A DNA stretch of 64,000 nt, taken from Agrobacterium arsenijevicii. Its GTDB lineage: Bacteria; Pseudomonadota; Alphaproteobacteria; Rhizobiales; Rhizobiaceae. Of the stretch, positions 27,393 through 37,412 are shown piece by piece. The notes beneath the pieces were generated by a model. That model searched no databases, was not told the DNA's origin, and saw only the letters and a list, made by a program, of their open reading frames with translations. A program made the position numbers and the translations under genes. Within the stretch, counting starts at the first letter, position 1. Every line of letters begins with the position of its first letter. The stretch lies in contig JWIT01000010.1 in NCBI GenBank assembly GCA_000949895.1, positions 62,001-126,000 of the forward strand. Direction: 5' to 3'.

Positions 27393-29029
27393 ATGCTCGC
27401 CCTTGCTGATTTCGCTTCTCTAGATTGGGATTGCCGTGAAACGCCGCCTGCGGCAAGCAGCAGGCAGACCACACCGAGAAGGAAAGCATATCCGGCGGCA
27501 TCATTGGTGCGATAGCTGCCCATATTGCTATAAACCAGCCATGGCAAGGTGGCGAAATTTTCCGATCCGAACAGGGCAACCGCCCCGAGATCGCCAAGCG
27601 ACAGGGCCATGGCGAAGGAAAACGCCATAACCAAGGGCCGCCACAGAACCGGCAGATCGGCAACCCGCAACCGCGTCAGCCCTTGAAGCCCGAGACTGGC
27701 GGAAAGCCGGCCGGTCCGCAAAAAGTGACTGGTGAAGGCCGGCTCCAGCACCCGCATGGCAAGCGGCAAGGCCATCAGCATGTTGATGAGCGCGACGAGA
27801 ACGGGAGCATAGAAGCTGACATCGCCGAAGGGTCGCAACAACAGGAACCAGCCGCTTCCCAACACGACGGGCGGCACAAGCAGCACCAGCGACGACCCCG
27901 CCCCGAGCGTAGCGGAAAGGAAGCGCAAGGGCTGGGCCACGCGCCGTCTGGAACCCACGGCCTGGCGCGCACTTATGATCGCCATGCAGCAGAACACGAC
28001 GAGGATTGCGGAGAGCGCCGCGATTGCGAGACTGGTCGCTGCAGCACGCAGGAAGATCGGCGCGGACAAGAGGCGCGGCAGATCGGCCCTCAAGCCTGAG
28101 ATGGTTATCGCGGCAAGCGGCAGGCCGATCAGCAGGATTGCAAAAATAATTGCAGCTCCGTCCCATAGGCGGGTGCCGACGCTTGTGTCGTCGAAACGAC
28201 GAACGGGACGGCCAAGCGAGACAATTTCCGCTTCAGGCGAAGGCAAAAAGGCAAGAAGGCCGAGCAGTATTGCCGTGAGGACAATTTGCAGAACCGAAAG
28301 CGCGATTGCCCGCTGCGGATCAAAATCGAACCGTAGTGCCTGATAGATCGCCACCTCCAGCGTCGTCGCCGCCGGTCCGCCGCCCAGCAGAAGAACGAGC
28401 GTGAAGCTGGTGGCGCACAGCATGAAAATCAGCCCGGCAATGCCGGGAACGAGACGAGAAACGGCCGGCCATTCGATGAAGCGGAAAACCGAGACCGGTC
28501 CCATGCCGAGGCTTGCCGCCATCCGCCAATATTCACCCGGAATGCGTTCCAGCCCGGCCAGCATCAACCGCACCGCGAGCGGCAGATTGAAAAACACATG
28601 GGCAATGAGAATGCCGGAAAGGCCATAAATACTGAAAGGCTGATCCGCACCGGCAAAAACAAGAGCCGTATTCAAAATACCCTGTCTGCCCCAGATGGTA
28701 ATGATGCCGAAAGCGCCGACGATGACCGGCAACCCCATCGGCACCGCCATCAGCCTGATAATCCACATCCGCCCCGGAAAGTCTCGCTGCCGGGAGAGTG
28801 CCAGCGCCACCGGTAGACCGAGAAGGATGGAAAGAACCGTGGAGAGCGTTGCCTGATAAAGCGTGAAGCGCAGGATACGCAGCGTATAGGCATCCATGAT
28901 TCCAGCAGTCGATGCCCCGGCATCGAAAGACAAGAGGGCCGCAACGGCAAGCGCCATGAACAGGAAAATGGCGACAAAGGCCGCCGTTCCGAAAATGATC
29001 GACCGCCTGTAATCGCGACGCAGCATCAT
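27389..29029 (-). CDS. thiP: Thiamine ABC transporter permease ThiP
   Basis: 546 residues, a fused permease with about twelve helices and two binding-protein-dependent transport domains, as expected for ThiP. EAA-type loops that contact the ATPase occur in each half ([21 protein letters not shown] and [23 protein letters not shown]). The C-terminal part contains [22 protein letters not shown], characteristic of ThiP. It lies between thiB (19-base gap) and thiQ (four-base overlap), forming thiBPQ under the TPP riboswitch. Confidence 0.95.
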   Translation of the reverse strand: MMLRRDYRRSIIFGTAAFVAIFLFMALAVAALLSFDAGASTAGIMDAYTLRILRFTLYQATLSTVLSILLGLPVALALSRQRDFPGRMWIIRLMAVPMGLPVIVGAFGIITIWGRQGILNTALVFAGADQPFSIYGLSGILIAHVFFNLPLAVRLMLAGLERIPGEYWRMAASLGMGPVSVFRFIEWPAVSRLVPGIAGLIFMLCATSFTLVLLLGGGPAATTLEVAIYQALRFDFDPQRAIALSVLQIVLTAILLGLLAFLPSPEAEIVSLGRPVRRFDDTSVGTRLWDGAAIIFAILLIGLPLAAITISGLRADLPRLLSAPIFLRAAATSLAIAALSAILVVFCCMAIISARQAVGSRRRVAQPLRFLSATLGAGSSLVLLVPPVVLGSGWFLLLRPFGDVSFYAPVLVALINMLMALPLAMRVLEPAFTSHFLRTGRLSASLGLQGLTRLRVADLPVLWRPLVMAFSFAMALSLGDLGAVALFGSENFATLPWLVYSNMGSYRTNDAAGYAFLLGVVCLLLAAGGVSRQSQSREAKSARASI

Positions 29030-29048
29030 GCGCGGGCGTGCCTCTTCG

Positions 29049-30062
29049 TCAGTTCATGCTCATGGCCGCAAGCCATTCATCGATCCAGGCCTTGCGGTTC
29101 TTCGCCACCTCTTCCGGGTCCATCAGGAAGGTCTTCTGCGGCACGACGAGTTTGGAAAACGCCTCTGGCAAAGGCGTCGACGTTGCCGCGACCGGCATCA
29201 TCCAGTTGTTTTCGGGTATCGCATCCTGAAAACCTGATGTGAGCGTGAAAGCGAGGAACTGTTTCGCCAGTTCCTTATGCGGTGCGTTTTTCAGAAGGCC
29301 GGATACCTCGATCTGGATATAATGCCCTTCGGAAAAAGCCGCGGCCTGATAACGATCCGTCTTTTCCGCAACCATGTGGTAGGCGGGCGACGTGGTGTAG
29401 GAGAGCACCATCGGCACCTCGCCCTTGGTGAAGAGGCCGTAGGATTCCGACCAGCCCGGCGTGACGGTGAGAATGCGCTTCCTGAGCTTCGCCCAGGCCT
29501 CCGGCGCCTTGTCGCCATAAACCGATTTCACCCAAAGCAACAGGCCAAGCCCCGGCGTGGAGGTGCGTGGGTCCTGAATGGCGATCTTCTGTGAGGGATC
29601 GCCTTCCACGAGGTCCTTGAGGCTCGTCGGTGGATTTTTTATCGTCTGTGTGTCGTAGACAACAGCGAAATGACCGTAATCATAAGGGACGAAAACATCG
29701 TCCTTATAACCGCCCGGCACCTTGGCCGCCGATGCATCGATGCCGCTGGCGTCAAAAAGACCGGTCTGCCTCGCTTCGGCGACAAGATTGGTGTCGAGAC
29801 CGACCACGACATCCGCCCTGGACCCGGCCCCTTCGAGCTTCAGACGGTTGAGCAGCGCCACACCATCGGCCACGCCGACGAAATTGACCGTGCAATCGCA
29901 AACCTTCTCGAAGGCTTGCTTCACCTTGGGGCCGGGACCCCATTCGGAAACAAAGCTTTCATAGGTGTAGACGGTCAATTCCTGTCTATCCTGCGCGATG
30001 GCAAGAGCGGGCAGAAACAGCGAAGCGGCAACGAGGGAATTCAGGAAAAGACGACGACGCAC
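29049..30062 (-). CDS. thiB: Thiamine-binding periplasmic protein ThiB
   Basis: 337 residues with a cleavable Sec signal ([24 protein letters not shown]). The mature part starts [25 protein letters not shown], typical of ThiB, and contains [14 protein letters not shown] and [10 protein letters not shown], segments close to those that grip thiamine in the E. coli protein. GAGGAGG precedes the start. It is the first gene of thiBPQ, 50 bases below the TPP aptamer. Confidence 0.95.
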   Translation of the reverse strand: MRRRLFLNSLVAASLFLPALAIAQDRQELTVYTYESFVSEWGPGPKVKQAFEKVCDCTVNFVGVADGVALLNRLKLEGAGSRADVVVGLDTNLVAEARQTGLFDASGIDASAAKVPGGYKDDVFVPYDYGHFAVVYDTQTIKNPPTSLKDLVEGDPSQKIAIQDPRTSTPGLGLLLWVKSVYGDKAPEAWAKLRKRILTVTPGWSESYGLFTKGEVPMVLSYTTSPAYHMVAEKTDRYQAAAFSEGHYIQIEVSGLLKNAPHKELAKQFLAFTLTSGFQDAIPENNWMMPVAATSTPLPEAFSKLVVPQKTFLMDPEEVAKNRKAWIDEWLAAMSMN

Positions 30063-30112
30063 GGGTACCTCCTCAAAAACGATAAGGGAAATAGCCGCTT
30101 GCGTTGAAGCCG

Positions 30113-30206
30113 TCTAATCCCTCCGCCGGTATGAACCGGATCAGGTTCTTCGGGTTGGCAAGCCTCTCAGCCTTTTGCACGCAAGCACAAAAGACACCCC
30201 GTTAGA
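30113..30206 (-). ncRNA. TPP riboswitch (THI element)
   Basis: Read on the minus strand, the stretch has CTGAGAGG, then AACCTGATCCGGTTCATACC, then GGCGGAGGGA, the conserved thi box. The outer stem pairs TCTAA with TTAGA at the two ends. It lies 50 bases before thiB. No intrinsic terminator separates the aptamer from the GAGGAGG of thiB, so control is probably at translation initiation (inference). Binding of thiamine pyrophosphate would switch off thiamine import. Confidence 0.96.
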
Positions 30207-30256
30207 TCATGATGATGATGTAGTCCCGCCGTCTCTGATTGGCAAGATGGCCGCCG

Positions 30257-30649
30257 TCAGGCCTGCGCCGTCATATGGACCAGCTCCCAGACATGACCGT
30301 CCGGATCCTGAAAGCTGCCGGCATACATGAAGCCGTGATCCTGCACGGGTTTCCAGTTGCTGCCACCGGAGGCAAGCGCCGTTTCGATCATCCGATCGAT
30401 TTCCTCGCGGCTTCCCGCCGTCAGACAGGTCAGCACCTCGGTGCTGCGCGTCGCATCGGCGATATCGCCATTGATGAAATCGCGAAAACGCTCTTCCTGG
30501 AGAAGCATCACGAAGATGTTCTCCTCAACGATCATGCAGAGCGTGCGGTCATCCGAATATTCCGGATTGAAGCTGAAACCGAGTGCCGTGAAGAAATTTC
30601 TGGATGTCTCGATATTCTTGACGGGCAGGTTAACGAAGATCATGCGCAT
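30257..30649 (-). CDS. VOC-family (glyoxalase/bleomycin resistance-like) protein
   Basis: 130 residues from ATG 30649, chosen because GGAGG stands nine bases upstream. It starts MRMIFVNLPVKNIETSRNFFTALGFSFN and ends with DPDGHVWELVHM, a vicinal oxygen chelate fold of the DUF/PhnB-like small type. The motif FMYAGSFQDPDGHVWEL carries the usual metal-side Glu. The substrate is unknown; many members are uncharacterised. It stands alone between the thi operon leader and the ABC-F gene. Confidence 0.85.
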   Translation of the reverse strand: MRMIFVNLPVKNIETSRNFFTALGFSFNPEYSDDRTLCMIVEENIFVMLLQEERFRDFINGDIADATRSTEVLTCLTAGSREEIDRMIETALASGGSNWKPVQDHGFMYAGSFQDPDGHVWELVHMTAQA

Positions 30650-30742
30650 TTTCTGAACTCCTCCGAACCGGCATAGAAAACGGCAATTCCGCCTCCCTGT
30701 CAAAGGCGGATGAAGCGTCTATCAACAAAGCGCGCTTCACCT

Positions 30743-32569
30743 TCAGCCTTCCAGTTCCTCGCGCAGCATCTCCAGCTCCAGCCATTCCTCTTCCATGGTC
30801 TCGAGCTTTTCACGCAGCTTCGTCATTTCCTTCGCCAGCGTGTTGAAGGTAGCCGGATCCTTGGTGAAGAGATTGGGATCGGCCATGCGCTCTTCGCGCT
30901 TGGCGATTTCGCCTTGCGCCTTTTCCATCTCCTTCGGAAGATTTTCGAGCGCGAATTTCTGCTTGAAGGAAAGCTTGCCTTTGGCTTTTAAAGGGTCCTG
31001 CGATGCGGAGCCAGAAGATGCCGCCTTTGCCTTTTCCTGTTTCTCAGCCTTGCGTTTTTCTTCCGCCACGCCCTTGCGCTGCGCCATCATGTCCGAATAG
31101 CCGCCGGCATATTCGATCCAGCGTCCGTCCGGCTGGTCCGGATTGGCGGGCGCGATGGTGGAGGTGACGGTGCGGTCGAGGAAATCGCGGTCGTGGCTGA
31201 CGAGGATGACCGTGCCGGAAAAACCAGCGACGATTTCCTGCAACAGATCAAGCGTTTCGATGTCGAGATCGTTGGTCGGCTCGTCGAGGATCAAAAGGTT
31301 GGTCGGCCGCGCCAGAATACGTGCCAGAATAAGGCGAGCGCGCTCACCACCGGAGAGATTGCGGATCGGCGTGCGGGCCTGTTCCGGCTGGAACAGGAAG
31401 TCCTTCATATAACCCGTGACATGCTTCAATTCGCCGTTGACCAGCAGATTGTCGCCGCGCCCGTCTGTCAGATAATGCGCAAGCGTATCGTTCGGATTGA
31501 GATCCTCACGCTTCTGGTCGAGCGTCGCTATCTCCAGATTGGTGCCGAGCTTCACCGTGCCGCTATCGGGCTGAAGCTGGCCGGTGAGCATCTTCAAAAG
31601 CGTGGTCTTGCCGGCACCATTCGGCCCGACGAGACCGATGCAATCGCCGCGATGCACCCTAAGCGAAAACGGCGCGATGATCACGCGCTCACCGTAAGAC
31701 TTGGTAATGGCATCGGCTTCGATGACCAGCTTGCCGGATTCCCGCACTTCCGCAGCCGTCGCCTGCACGGAGCCCTGCGGTCCCTTGTGACCGCGATAAT
31801 CCGCGCGCATGGCTTGAAGCTCGCCCACGCGGCGCATGTTGCGCTTGCGTCTCGCCGTCACACCGTAACGCATCCAGTGTTCTTCGCGCTCGATGGCCTT
31901 GCCGAGCTTGTGCTGCTCCAGCTCTTCCTCTTCCAGCACCTTGTCGCGCCATTCCTCGAAATGCGCAAAACCGCGGTTGAGACGGCGGGACTGGCCGCGA
32001 TCTAGCCAAACGGTCGAGGTCGAAACCTTCTCCAGAAAACGCCGGTCGTGCGAAATCAGCACCAGTGCGCTGCGCGTCTGCTGCAATTCGCTTTCAAGCC
32101 ATTCGATGGTGGGCAGGTCCAGATGATTGGTCGGCTCGTCCAGCATCAGAATATCGGGTTCAGGCGCCATCACACGGGCAAGGGCCGCACGTCGCGCTTC
32201 GCCGCCGGAAAGGCTTTCCGGATGTTCCTGTCCCGTCAGGCCGAGATGCTCGAGAAGATAGGTAACGCGATAGGGATCGTCGCCAGGTCCAAGCCCCGCC
32301 TCGGCATAGGCCTGAACGGTGTCGTAATCGGCAAAATCCGGCGCCTGTTCCAGATAACGGATGGTGGCGGAAGGGTGACGGAAAACCTCACCCGACTGCG
32401 CCTCGACCAGACCGGCGGCAATCTTCATCAAGGTCGACTTGCCCGAACCGTTGCGCCCGACGAGGCAGATGCGGTCGCCCGGCTCTACCTGAAGATTGGC
32501 GCCGTCCAGCAGCGGGGTCACGCCGAAAGTCAGCTTGATGTCATCGAGTTTCAAAATTGGGGGTGCCAA
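30743..32569 (-). CDS. uup: ABC-F family ATPase, Uup type
   Basis: 608 residues with two ABC domains and no membrane segments. Walker A motifs are GRNGSGKST and GPNGAGKTT; signatures LSGGEARRAALARV and LSGGERARLILARI; Walker B motifs lead into DEPTNHLD and DEPTNDLD. The linker between the domains is charged (EEELEQHKLGKAIEREEHW). The C-terminal 80 residues form a coiled coil, which distinguishes Uup from EttA. ABC-F proteins act on ribosomes, and Uup also affects transposon excision. It lies four bases after thiN, likely one transcript. Confidence 0.9.
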   Translation of the reverse strand: MAPPILKLDDIKLTFGVTPLLDGANLQVEPGDRICLVGRNGSGKSTLMKIAAGLVEAQSGEVFRHPSATIRYLEQAPDFADYDTVQAYAEAGLGPGDDPYRVTYLLEHLGLTGQEHPESLSGGEARRAALARVMAPEPDILMLDEPTNHLDLPTIEWLESELQQTRSALVLISHDRRFLEKVSTSTVWLDRGQSRRLNRGFAHFEEWRDKVLEEEELEQHKLGKAIEREEHWMRYGVTARRKRNMRRVGELQAMRADYRGHKGPQGSVQATAAEVRESGKLVIEADAITKSYGERVIIAPFSLRVHRGDCIGLVGPNGAGKTTLLKMLTGQLQPDSGTVKLGTNLEIATLDQKREDLNPNDTLAHYLTDGRGDNLLVNGELKHVTGYMKDFLFQPEQARTPIRNLSGGERARLILARILARPTNLLILDEPTNDLDIETLDLLQEIVAGFSGTVILVSHDRDFLDRTVTSTIAPANPDQPDGRWIEYAGGYSDMMAQRKGVAEEKRKAEKQEKAKAASSGSASQDPLKAKGKLSFKQKFALENLPKEMEKAQGEIAKREERMADPNLFTKDPATFNTLAKEMTKLREKLETMEEEWLELEMLREELEG

Positions 32570-32573
32570 GGCG

Positions 32574-33227
32574 TCAGGCTCCGGTCAGATCATAAGGGCG
32601 GGCGAGGACGATGGCTTTTCCGCTTTTCAGCGAGAAATGCACAGGGCCGCCATTCGCGACATTGGAAATAGTGCGGGAAGAGCCGAAAGCAAGCGCGAAA
32701 TCCTCAAGCGGATAACGCACATTGCCGATATCCAGCCCTGCAAGGTCGGTAAACCCGGCAACGGAAAACAGCGAAGCGGGCGGCAGATCGAGATCAAACG
32801 AGCCGGCGAGCAGCGGACGGGCCTCTTCCTCACCGGAGGTCAGCGTAACCTCCAGCCCGCGTTCGGCAAGCGCCACCGCGTAAAGAAGATGCTGAAGCGC
32901 GTGGTCGCTTCTCGCTCCACCGAGCGCACCGGCCAACACCAACGAACGCGCGCCGCGGGCAAGAGCCTCCGACACCGCGATTTCGCCATCGGTCACAGCC
33001 TTTGCGGCGGGATAGGGTTGCCGCTCCACATCGGGCCAGGCGTCCAGCAGGTCTTTATTGGTGGAATCGAAATCTCCCACCCAAAGCTCCGGCGAAAGGC
33101 CAAGCGGTGCGGCATGGCGCATGCCGCCATCGGCCGCAATCACACGGCTGCCCGCAACCGCAGCTTTCAGGCGGTCGGTAACCGTGACATCGCCGCCAAG
33201 CAGAATGGTGAAGCGTTCTTTATCCAT
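32574..33227 (-). CDS. thiN: Thiamine pyrophosphokinase
   Basis: 217 residues, normal length. It transfers pyrophosphate from ATP to thiamine to make TPP. Motifs include VIAADGGMRHAAPLGLSPELWVGDFDST (catalytic acidic residues), DGEIAVSEALARGARSLVLAGALGGARSDHALQHL (the GxxGGRxDH-like site) and the C-terminal beta domain with TISNVANGGPVHFSLKSG. Its nearness to thiBPQ fits a salvage route of import followed by pyrophosphorylation, although it is not under the mapped TPP riboswitch. Confidence 0.92.
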   Translation of the reverse strand: MDKERFTILLGGDVTVTDRLKAAVAGSRVIAADGGMRHAAPLGLSPELWVGDFDSTNKDLLDAWPDVERQPYPAAKAVTDGEIAVSEALARGARSLVLAGALGGARSDHALQHLLYAVALAERGLEVTLTSGEEEARPLLAGSFDLDLPPASLFSVAGFTDLAGLDIGNVRYPLEDFALAFGSSRTISNVANGGPVHFSLKSGKAIVLARPYDLTGA

Positions 33228-33322
33228 GCCCTGCCTTACCGCACCTCAGCCAAAAATGGAAAGGCAGAAACCCGATGAAATCAGCCGATATTGATTTTCG
33301 TCGGCTTCGGGATTATGAAACG

Positions 33323-33381
33323 CCTCAGTGGTGATTTGCCGACCGGCTTGCAGCCACTTTAAAGAAGTCGCTAAAGGGTCG
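33323..33381 (+). ncRNA. SAM-II riboswitch upstream of metA
   Basis: The stem AGTGG/CCACT (33327-33331 with 33354-33358) encloses TGATTT...CTTGCAG and is followed by AAAGAAGTCGCTAAAGGG, which forms the pseudoknot. This matches the SAM-II (metA) motif of alphaproteobacteria. It lies about 95 bases before the metA start, and S-adenosylmethionine binding should lower metA expression. Confidence 0.93.
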
Positions 33382-33403
33382 AGGAAAAGGGCAATTTCCT
33401 GGG

Positions 33404-33434
33404 ACCGGCTGCGATTTCGCTGCCGGTTTTTTTG
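33404..33434 (+). terminator. Intrinsic terminator inside the metA leader
   Basis: ACCGGCTGCGA pairs with TCGCTGCCGGT (one mismatch) around TT and is followed by TTTTTTTG. A smaller hairpin AGGAAA/TTTCCT (33382-33400) lies between it and the aptamer. No plus-strand gene lies upstream to need termination, so this hairpin probably serves as an attenuator for metA. Confidence 0.85.
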
Positions 33435-33476
33435 TTTTCGCAACGTTCTTTACGTCATCCGAAAAGAGAGTTCGAC

Positions 33477-34403
33477 ATGCCGATCAAGATTCCCGATACG
33501 CTTCCCGCTTACGAAACCCTCGTTCATGAGGGTGTGCGGGTCATGACTGAAACGGCGGCCATCCGGCAGGATATCCGCCCGCTCCAGATCGGGCTTCTCA
33601 ATCTCATGCCGAACAAGATCAAGACGGAAGTGCAGATGGCGCGCCTCGTTGGTGCTTCGCCGCTGCAGGTGGAGTTTTCGCTGATCCGCATCGGCGGCCA
33701 TCGCGCCAAGAACACGCCGGAAGAACACCTTCTCTCCTTCTATGAGACCTGGGAGGAAGTGCGCCACCGCAAGTTCGACGGTTTCATCATCACCGGCGCC
33801 CCCATTGAACTGCTGGACTATGAAGACGTGACCTACTGGAACGAGATGCAACAAATTTTCGAATGGACGCAAACCAACGTCCATTCGACGCTGAACGTCT
33901 GCTGGGGCGCGATGGCCGCCATCTATCATTTCCACGGCGTGCCAAAATATGAGCTCAAGGAAAAGGCTTTCGGGGTTTATCGTCACCGCAATCTTTGCCC
34001 TTCGTCGATCTATCTGAACGGTTTTTCTGACGATTTTCAGGTTCCGGTCTCGCGCTGGACGGAAGTACGCCGCGCTGACATCGAAAAAAATCCGAAGCTC
34101 GAAATCCTGATGGAGTCAGAGGAAATGGGCGTGTGTCTGGTGCATGAGAAGCAAGGCAATCGTCTCTACATGTTCAACCACGTCGAATATGATTCGACCT
34201 CGCTTTCAGATGAATATTTCCGCGACGTGAACTCCGGCGTTCCAATCAAGCTGCCGCATGATTATTTTCCGCACAACGACCCGGAACTGGCACCGCTCAA
34301 TCGCTGGCGCAGCCACGCCCATCTGTTTTTCGGCAACTGGATCAACGAGATATACCAGACGACACCCTACGATCTCGAAACCGTCGGCGAATTGGCCGCT
34401 TAA
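33477..34403 (+). CDS. metA: Homoserine O-acyltransferase MetA (probably acetyl-CoA specific)
   Basis: 308 residues from ATG 33477 (GAGAG upstream); the frame extends 15 codons further, into the leader. It activates homoserine for methionine synthesis. The catalytic residues are C142 (in NVCWGAM), H235 and E237 (in MFNHVEYD). Residue 111 is Glu in TGAPIE; in the MetA family Glu at this place goes with acetyl-CoA use, while Gly (as in E. coli) goes with succinyl-CoA. I therefore infer O-acetylhomoserine as product. A SAM-II aptamer and terminator control it. Confidence 0.95.
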   Translation: MPIKIPDTLPAYETLVHEGVRVMTETAAIRQDIRPLQIGLLNLMPNKIKTEVQMARLVGASPLQVEFSLIRIGGHRAKNTPEEHLLSFYETWEEVRHRKFDGFIITGAPIELLDYEDVTYWNEMQQIFEWTQTNVHSTLNVCWGAMAAIYHFHGVPKYELKEKAFGVYRHRNLCPSSIYLNGFSDDFQVPVSRWTEVRRADIEKNPKLEILMESEEMGVCLVHEKQGNRLYMFNHVEYDSTSLSDEYFRDVNSGVPIKLPHDYFPHNDPELAPLNRWRSHAHLFFGNWINEIYQTTPYDLETVGELAA

Positions 34404-34505
34404 AGCACGTCGCGTTTGGTCAAACGCATGCGACGCGCTTTCGTGTTTGTTTTAAGCATGTCTTTGTCCCAAAACCGCGGGACACTTTTGGGAGACATGC
34501 TTTGA
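34404..34505. repeat. Rhizobial palindromic repeat after metA
   Basis: The stretch has GCGTTTGGTCAAACGC (perfect dyad with four-base loop), GTCGCG...CGCGAC-like pairing, and CAAAACCGCGGGACACTTTTGGGAGACATGC, whose CATGTCT and AGACATG ends pair. Sequences of this type recur between genes in Agrobacterium and Rhizobium (from memory). It fills most of the gap between metA and the epimerase and may act as the metA terminator. Confidence 0.6.
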
Positions 34506-34579
34506 ATTGCGGGATTGCGAATTGCCGGAAAATGACGCAACGTCCGCCCGGCAATTCACAAAAATTTGGAGAATGAGGA

Positions 34580-35599
34580 ATGAGCGACGCGGCGGCACGG
34601 GAGAATTTCGGTTTCACGGCGACCGGTGAAAAGGTCGAGCGCGTCACCATCTCGAAGGGCGGATTGACAGCCAAGGTCATCACCTGGGGCGCGGTCATTC
34701 AGGATTTGCGCCTTGAGGGGCACCAGCCGCCGCTCGTTCTCGGCTTCGATAAATTCGAGGACTACAAATATTCGTCCTATTTCGGCGCCACCCCCGGCCG
34801 CAATGCCAACCGTATCGGCGACGGCAGGTTCTCGATCGACGGGCACGAATACCAGCTGGAACTGAACGAAAAAGGCGTCACCCATCTGCATGGCGGCAGC
34901 GACGGTATGGGTAAACGCAACTGGATGCTGATGGAACATGGCGAAAGCCATGCGGTCCTGCAGATCATCGATCCCGACGGCCGCGCCGGTTATCCCGGCA
35001 ATTGCACGGTCACGGCCACCTATACGATCCTCGACGGCGGCGTGCTTTCGGTGGTCTATGAAACGGTGACCGATCAACCGACCATCGCCAATGTCTGCCA
35101 GCACTCCTATTTCAACCTTGACGGCGCAGATACCGCACTCGGGCATGAGATCAGCATCGCCGCTGATTTTTACCTGCCGACCAACGACAGACAGATCCCG
35201 ACAGGCGAAATCCGCTCCGTTGAAGGCACCGTTTTCGACCTGCGCCACCCGACGCCAATGCGGCGCAAGGAGAATGGCGAGCAGGTTCTCTACGATCACA
35301 ACTTCTGCCTTTCGCCCGAGCGTCGTGCCAAGCGCAAGGTCGCCCGCGCCTATTCGCCCGCCTCCGATATCGCCCTTGAGGTTCACACGACAGAGCCCGG
35401 CGTGCAGTTCTATTCGGCCTTCAAGCTGGACGTTGCCGTTCCGGGTCTCGATGGCCGCCACTACGGTCCCTTCGCAGGTTTCTGCCTGGAAACGCAGATT
35501 TGGCCTGATGCCGTCAATCACCCCGACTTCCCTTACGCGATCCTGCGTCCCGGCGAGACGCTGCGTCAGGAAACCGACTATATTTTCAGGAAGGGCTGA
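34580..35599 (+). CDS. galM: Aldose 1-epimerase (galactose mutarotase)
   Basis: 339 residues. It interconverts alpha and beta anomers of hexoses. GATPGRNANRIGDGRFSIDGHEYQLELNEKGVTHLHGG holds the first catalytic region; NVCQHSYFNLDG supplies the second histidine; GPFAGFCLETQIWPDAVNHPDFP carries the catalytic glutamate. GGAG lies eight bases before the ATG. The neighbours give no sugar pathway, so the physiological sugar is open. It converges on mtgA with only 15 bases between stops. Confidence 0.93.
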   Translation: MSDAAARENFGFTATGEKVERVTISKGGLTAKVITWGAVIQDLRLEGHQPPLVLGFDKFEDYKYSSYFGATPGRNANRIGDGRFSIDGHEYQLELNEKGVTHLHGGSDGMGKRNWMLMEHGESHAVLQIIDPDGRAGYPGNCTVTATYTILDGGVLSVVYETVTDQPTIANVCQHSYFNLDGADTALGHEISIAADFYLPTNDRQIPTGEIRSVEGTVFDLRHPTPMRRKENGEQVLYDHNFCLSPERRAKRKVARAYSPASDIALEVHTTEPGVQFYSAFKLDVAVPGLDGRHYGPFAGFCLETQIWPDAVNHPDFPYAILRPGETLRQETDYIFRKG

Positions 35600-35614
35600 G
35601 GCGCCTGGCGGACT

Positions 35615-36361
35615 TCAGTCCAGCACGCATCCGACATAGCTGCCCGATGCCCGGGCGCGTCGCTCGATAAGGCCGGCAAGGCGCTGCAAACCGCGCCCCG
35701 GCTTGCTGGCGACGCGATCGATGGGATTGGGCAAGGAAACGGCAAGCAGCGCTGCCTGACGGGAGTTGAGCTTTGCGGCCGGCACCTTGAAATGGTGCTG
35801 CGCGGCGGCCTCGATGCCGTAAATGCCCGGCCCCCATTCGGCGACATTGAGATAAATCTCCATCATCCGCTTTTTCGACCAGACGAAATCGGCCCCGATC
35901 GCCAGCGGCAACTCCATCGCCTTGCGCAAAAACGACCGGCCGTTCCAGAGAAACAGGTTCTTGGCCGTCTGCATCGGAATAGTGCTGGCGCCACGGGTGG
36001 AAGCCCCCTCAAGCGCATCGCTGACGACGGATTGCATCTGGTTCCAGTCCACACCGCCGTGGAAACAGAACTGCCCATCCTCGGACATCATCACGGATTG
36101 GATAAGGCGCGGTGAAATATCCTCGAGCGGCACCCAGCGCCGGTCATATCCCTGTAATGTCACAAGATCGGCAAGCATCAACGTCGAGACCGGCCGGACA
36201 AACGGCAACGCATAAACCGGGATCAGCAGATAGGGCAGGATCAGCAACGCCAGCAAGGTCATGATAATACGCTTTGCCAACGTGCGAAAATCCACCTTCG
36301 GACTGCTCCGGTCTTCCGCCAGCACGGCGTAATCTGCGTCGCTTTCAGGCGTACTGCTCAA
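35615..36361 (-). CDS. mtgA: Monofunctional peptidoglycan transglycosylase MtgA
   Basis: 248 residues, a GT51 enzyme with one N-terminal membrane helix (about residues 32-55). Motifs: [16 protein letters not shown] (catalytic Glu), [16 protein letters not shown], and [27 protein letters not shown]. It polymerises lipid II into glycan strands at the periplasmic face without a transpeptidase domain. The N terminus is cytosolic and acidic. Its start lies about 137 bases from the divergent prenyl synthase gene. Confidence 0.94.
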   Translation of the reverse strand: MSSTPESDADYAVLAEDRSSPKVDFRTLAKRIIMTLLALLILPYLLIPVYALPFVRPVSTLMLADLVTLQGYDRRWVPLEDISPRLIQSVMMSEDGQFCFHGGVDWNQMQSVVSDALEGASTRGASTIPMQTAKNLFLWNGRSFLRKAMELPLAIGADFVWSKKRMMEIYLNVAEWGPGIYGIEAAAQHHFKVPAAKLNSRQAALLAVSLPNPIDRVASKPGRGLQRLAGLIERRARASGSYVGCVLD

Positions 36362-36497
36362 TATTCGTCAAAGCCCCGCACCATTCGAAGCCTTTCATAT
36401 TCCATTGCCGCCTTCAAGGCGAGTCCGGTCACGCAGTTGCCCCGGGGAATAACGAAAAGGTTTGCCTGCATTCGCGCGGCATGCCAAAGAGCGCGGC

Positions 36498-37412
36498 ATG
36501 GACGCTCAGATGACGAATTTCGAAACGAGGCTGCGCGATAACGCGGCAAAGACCGAAGCCTTGCTTGGCCGCCTTCTATCCGGCGAAGCGCGCGCGGACG
36601 AGATCACGCGCCCGCAAAACCTGCTCGACGCCATGCGCCATGGTGTGCTGAATGGCGGCAAACGCCTGCGACCTTTCCTCGTCATCGAAAGTACTGCCCT
36701 GCTGGGCGGAGACGCCGAAGCCGCCCATTATGTCGGCGCCGCACTGGAATGCCTGCATTGTTATTCGCTGGTCCACGACGATCTGCCGGCCATGGACGAC
36801 GACGATCTGCGTCGCGGCCAGCCGACGGTGCACCGCAAATTCGATGAGGCAACCGCCATTCTTGCGGGCGACAGCCTGCTGACGCTGGCTTTCGATATTA
36901 TCGCCTCGGACGAAAATCCTCTTGGAGCCGAACGCAAGGCCGCCCTCGTACTCTCACTTGCCCGAGCAGCAGGCATCGGCGGCATGGCGGGCGGGCAGGC
37001 GCTTGATCTCGCGGCAGAAAAAAAGACGCCGGATGAGACTGGCATCGTTACATTGCAGGCTATGAAAACCGGCGCGTTGCTGCGTTTCGCCTGCGAAGCC
37101 GGCGCGATCATTGCCGGCAACGACGTTTCAGAACGGCAAAGACTGCGTCTTTTCGGTGAAAAAATCGGCCTCGCCTTCCAGCTTGCCGACGATCTTCTGG
37201 ATCTGACGGCAGATGCCGCCACCATGGGTAAGGCAACCGGCAAGGACGCCGCACGCGGCAAGGGAACGCTGGTGGCATTACGCGGCGAAGACTGGGCGCG
37301 TCGCAAGCTTCAGGAACAGGTGAGCGAAGCCACCGAACTTCTGGCCCATTATGGCGAAAAGGCCGCGATTCTCATCGCGGCCGCAAGGTTCATCGCCGAG
37401 CGAAAAAGCTGA
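36498..37412 (+). CDS. ispA: Farnesyl/geranyl diphosphate synthase (polyprenyl synthetase)
   Basis: 304 residues from ATG 36498; TTG 36462 and ATG 36510 are other possible starts. The first Asp-rich motif is HDDLPAMDDDDLRRGQPT (near residue 94), the second QLADDLLDLTAD. NGGKRLRPFLV and KTGALLRFACEAGA are also typical. The spacing inside the first motif (DDxxxxD) marks bacterial type II farnesyl-diphosphate synthases. It supplies C15 precursors for quinones and undecaprenol. ispG, an earlier step of the same pathway, lies 0.8 kb away on the other strand. Confidence 0.9.
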   Translation: MDAQMTNFETRLRDNAAKTEALLGRLLSGEARADEITRPQNLLDAMRHGVLNGGKRLRPFLVIESTALLGGDAEAAHYVGAALECLHCYSLVHDDLPAMDDDDLRRGQPTVHRKFDEATAILAGDSLLTLAFDIIASDENPLGAERKAALVLSLARAAGIGGMAGGQALDLAAEKKTPDETGIVTLQAMKTGALLRFACEAGAIIAGNDVSERQRLRLFGEKIGLAFQLADDLLDLTADAATMGKATGKDAARGKGTLVALRGEDWARRKLQEQVSEATELLAHYGEKAAILIAAARFIAERKS

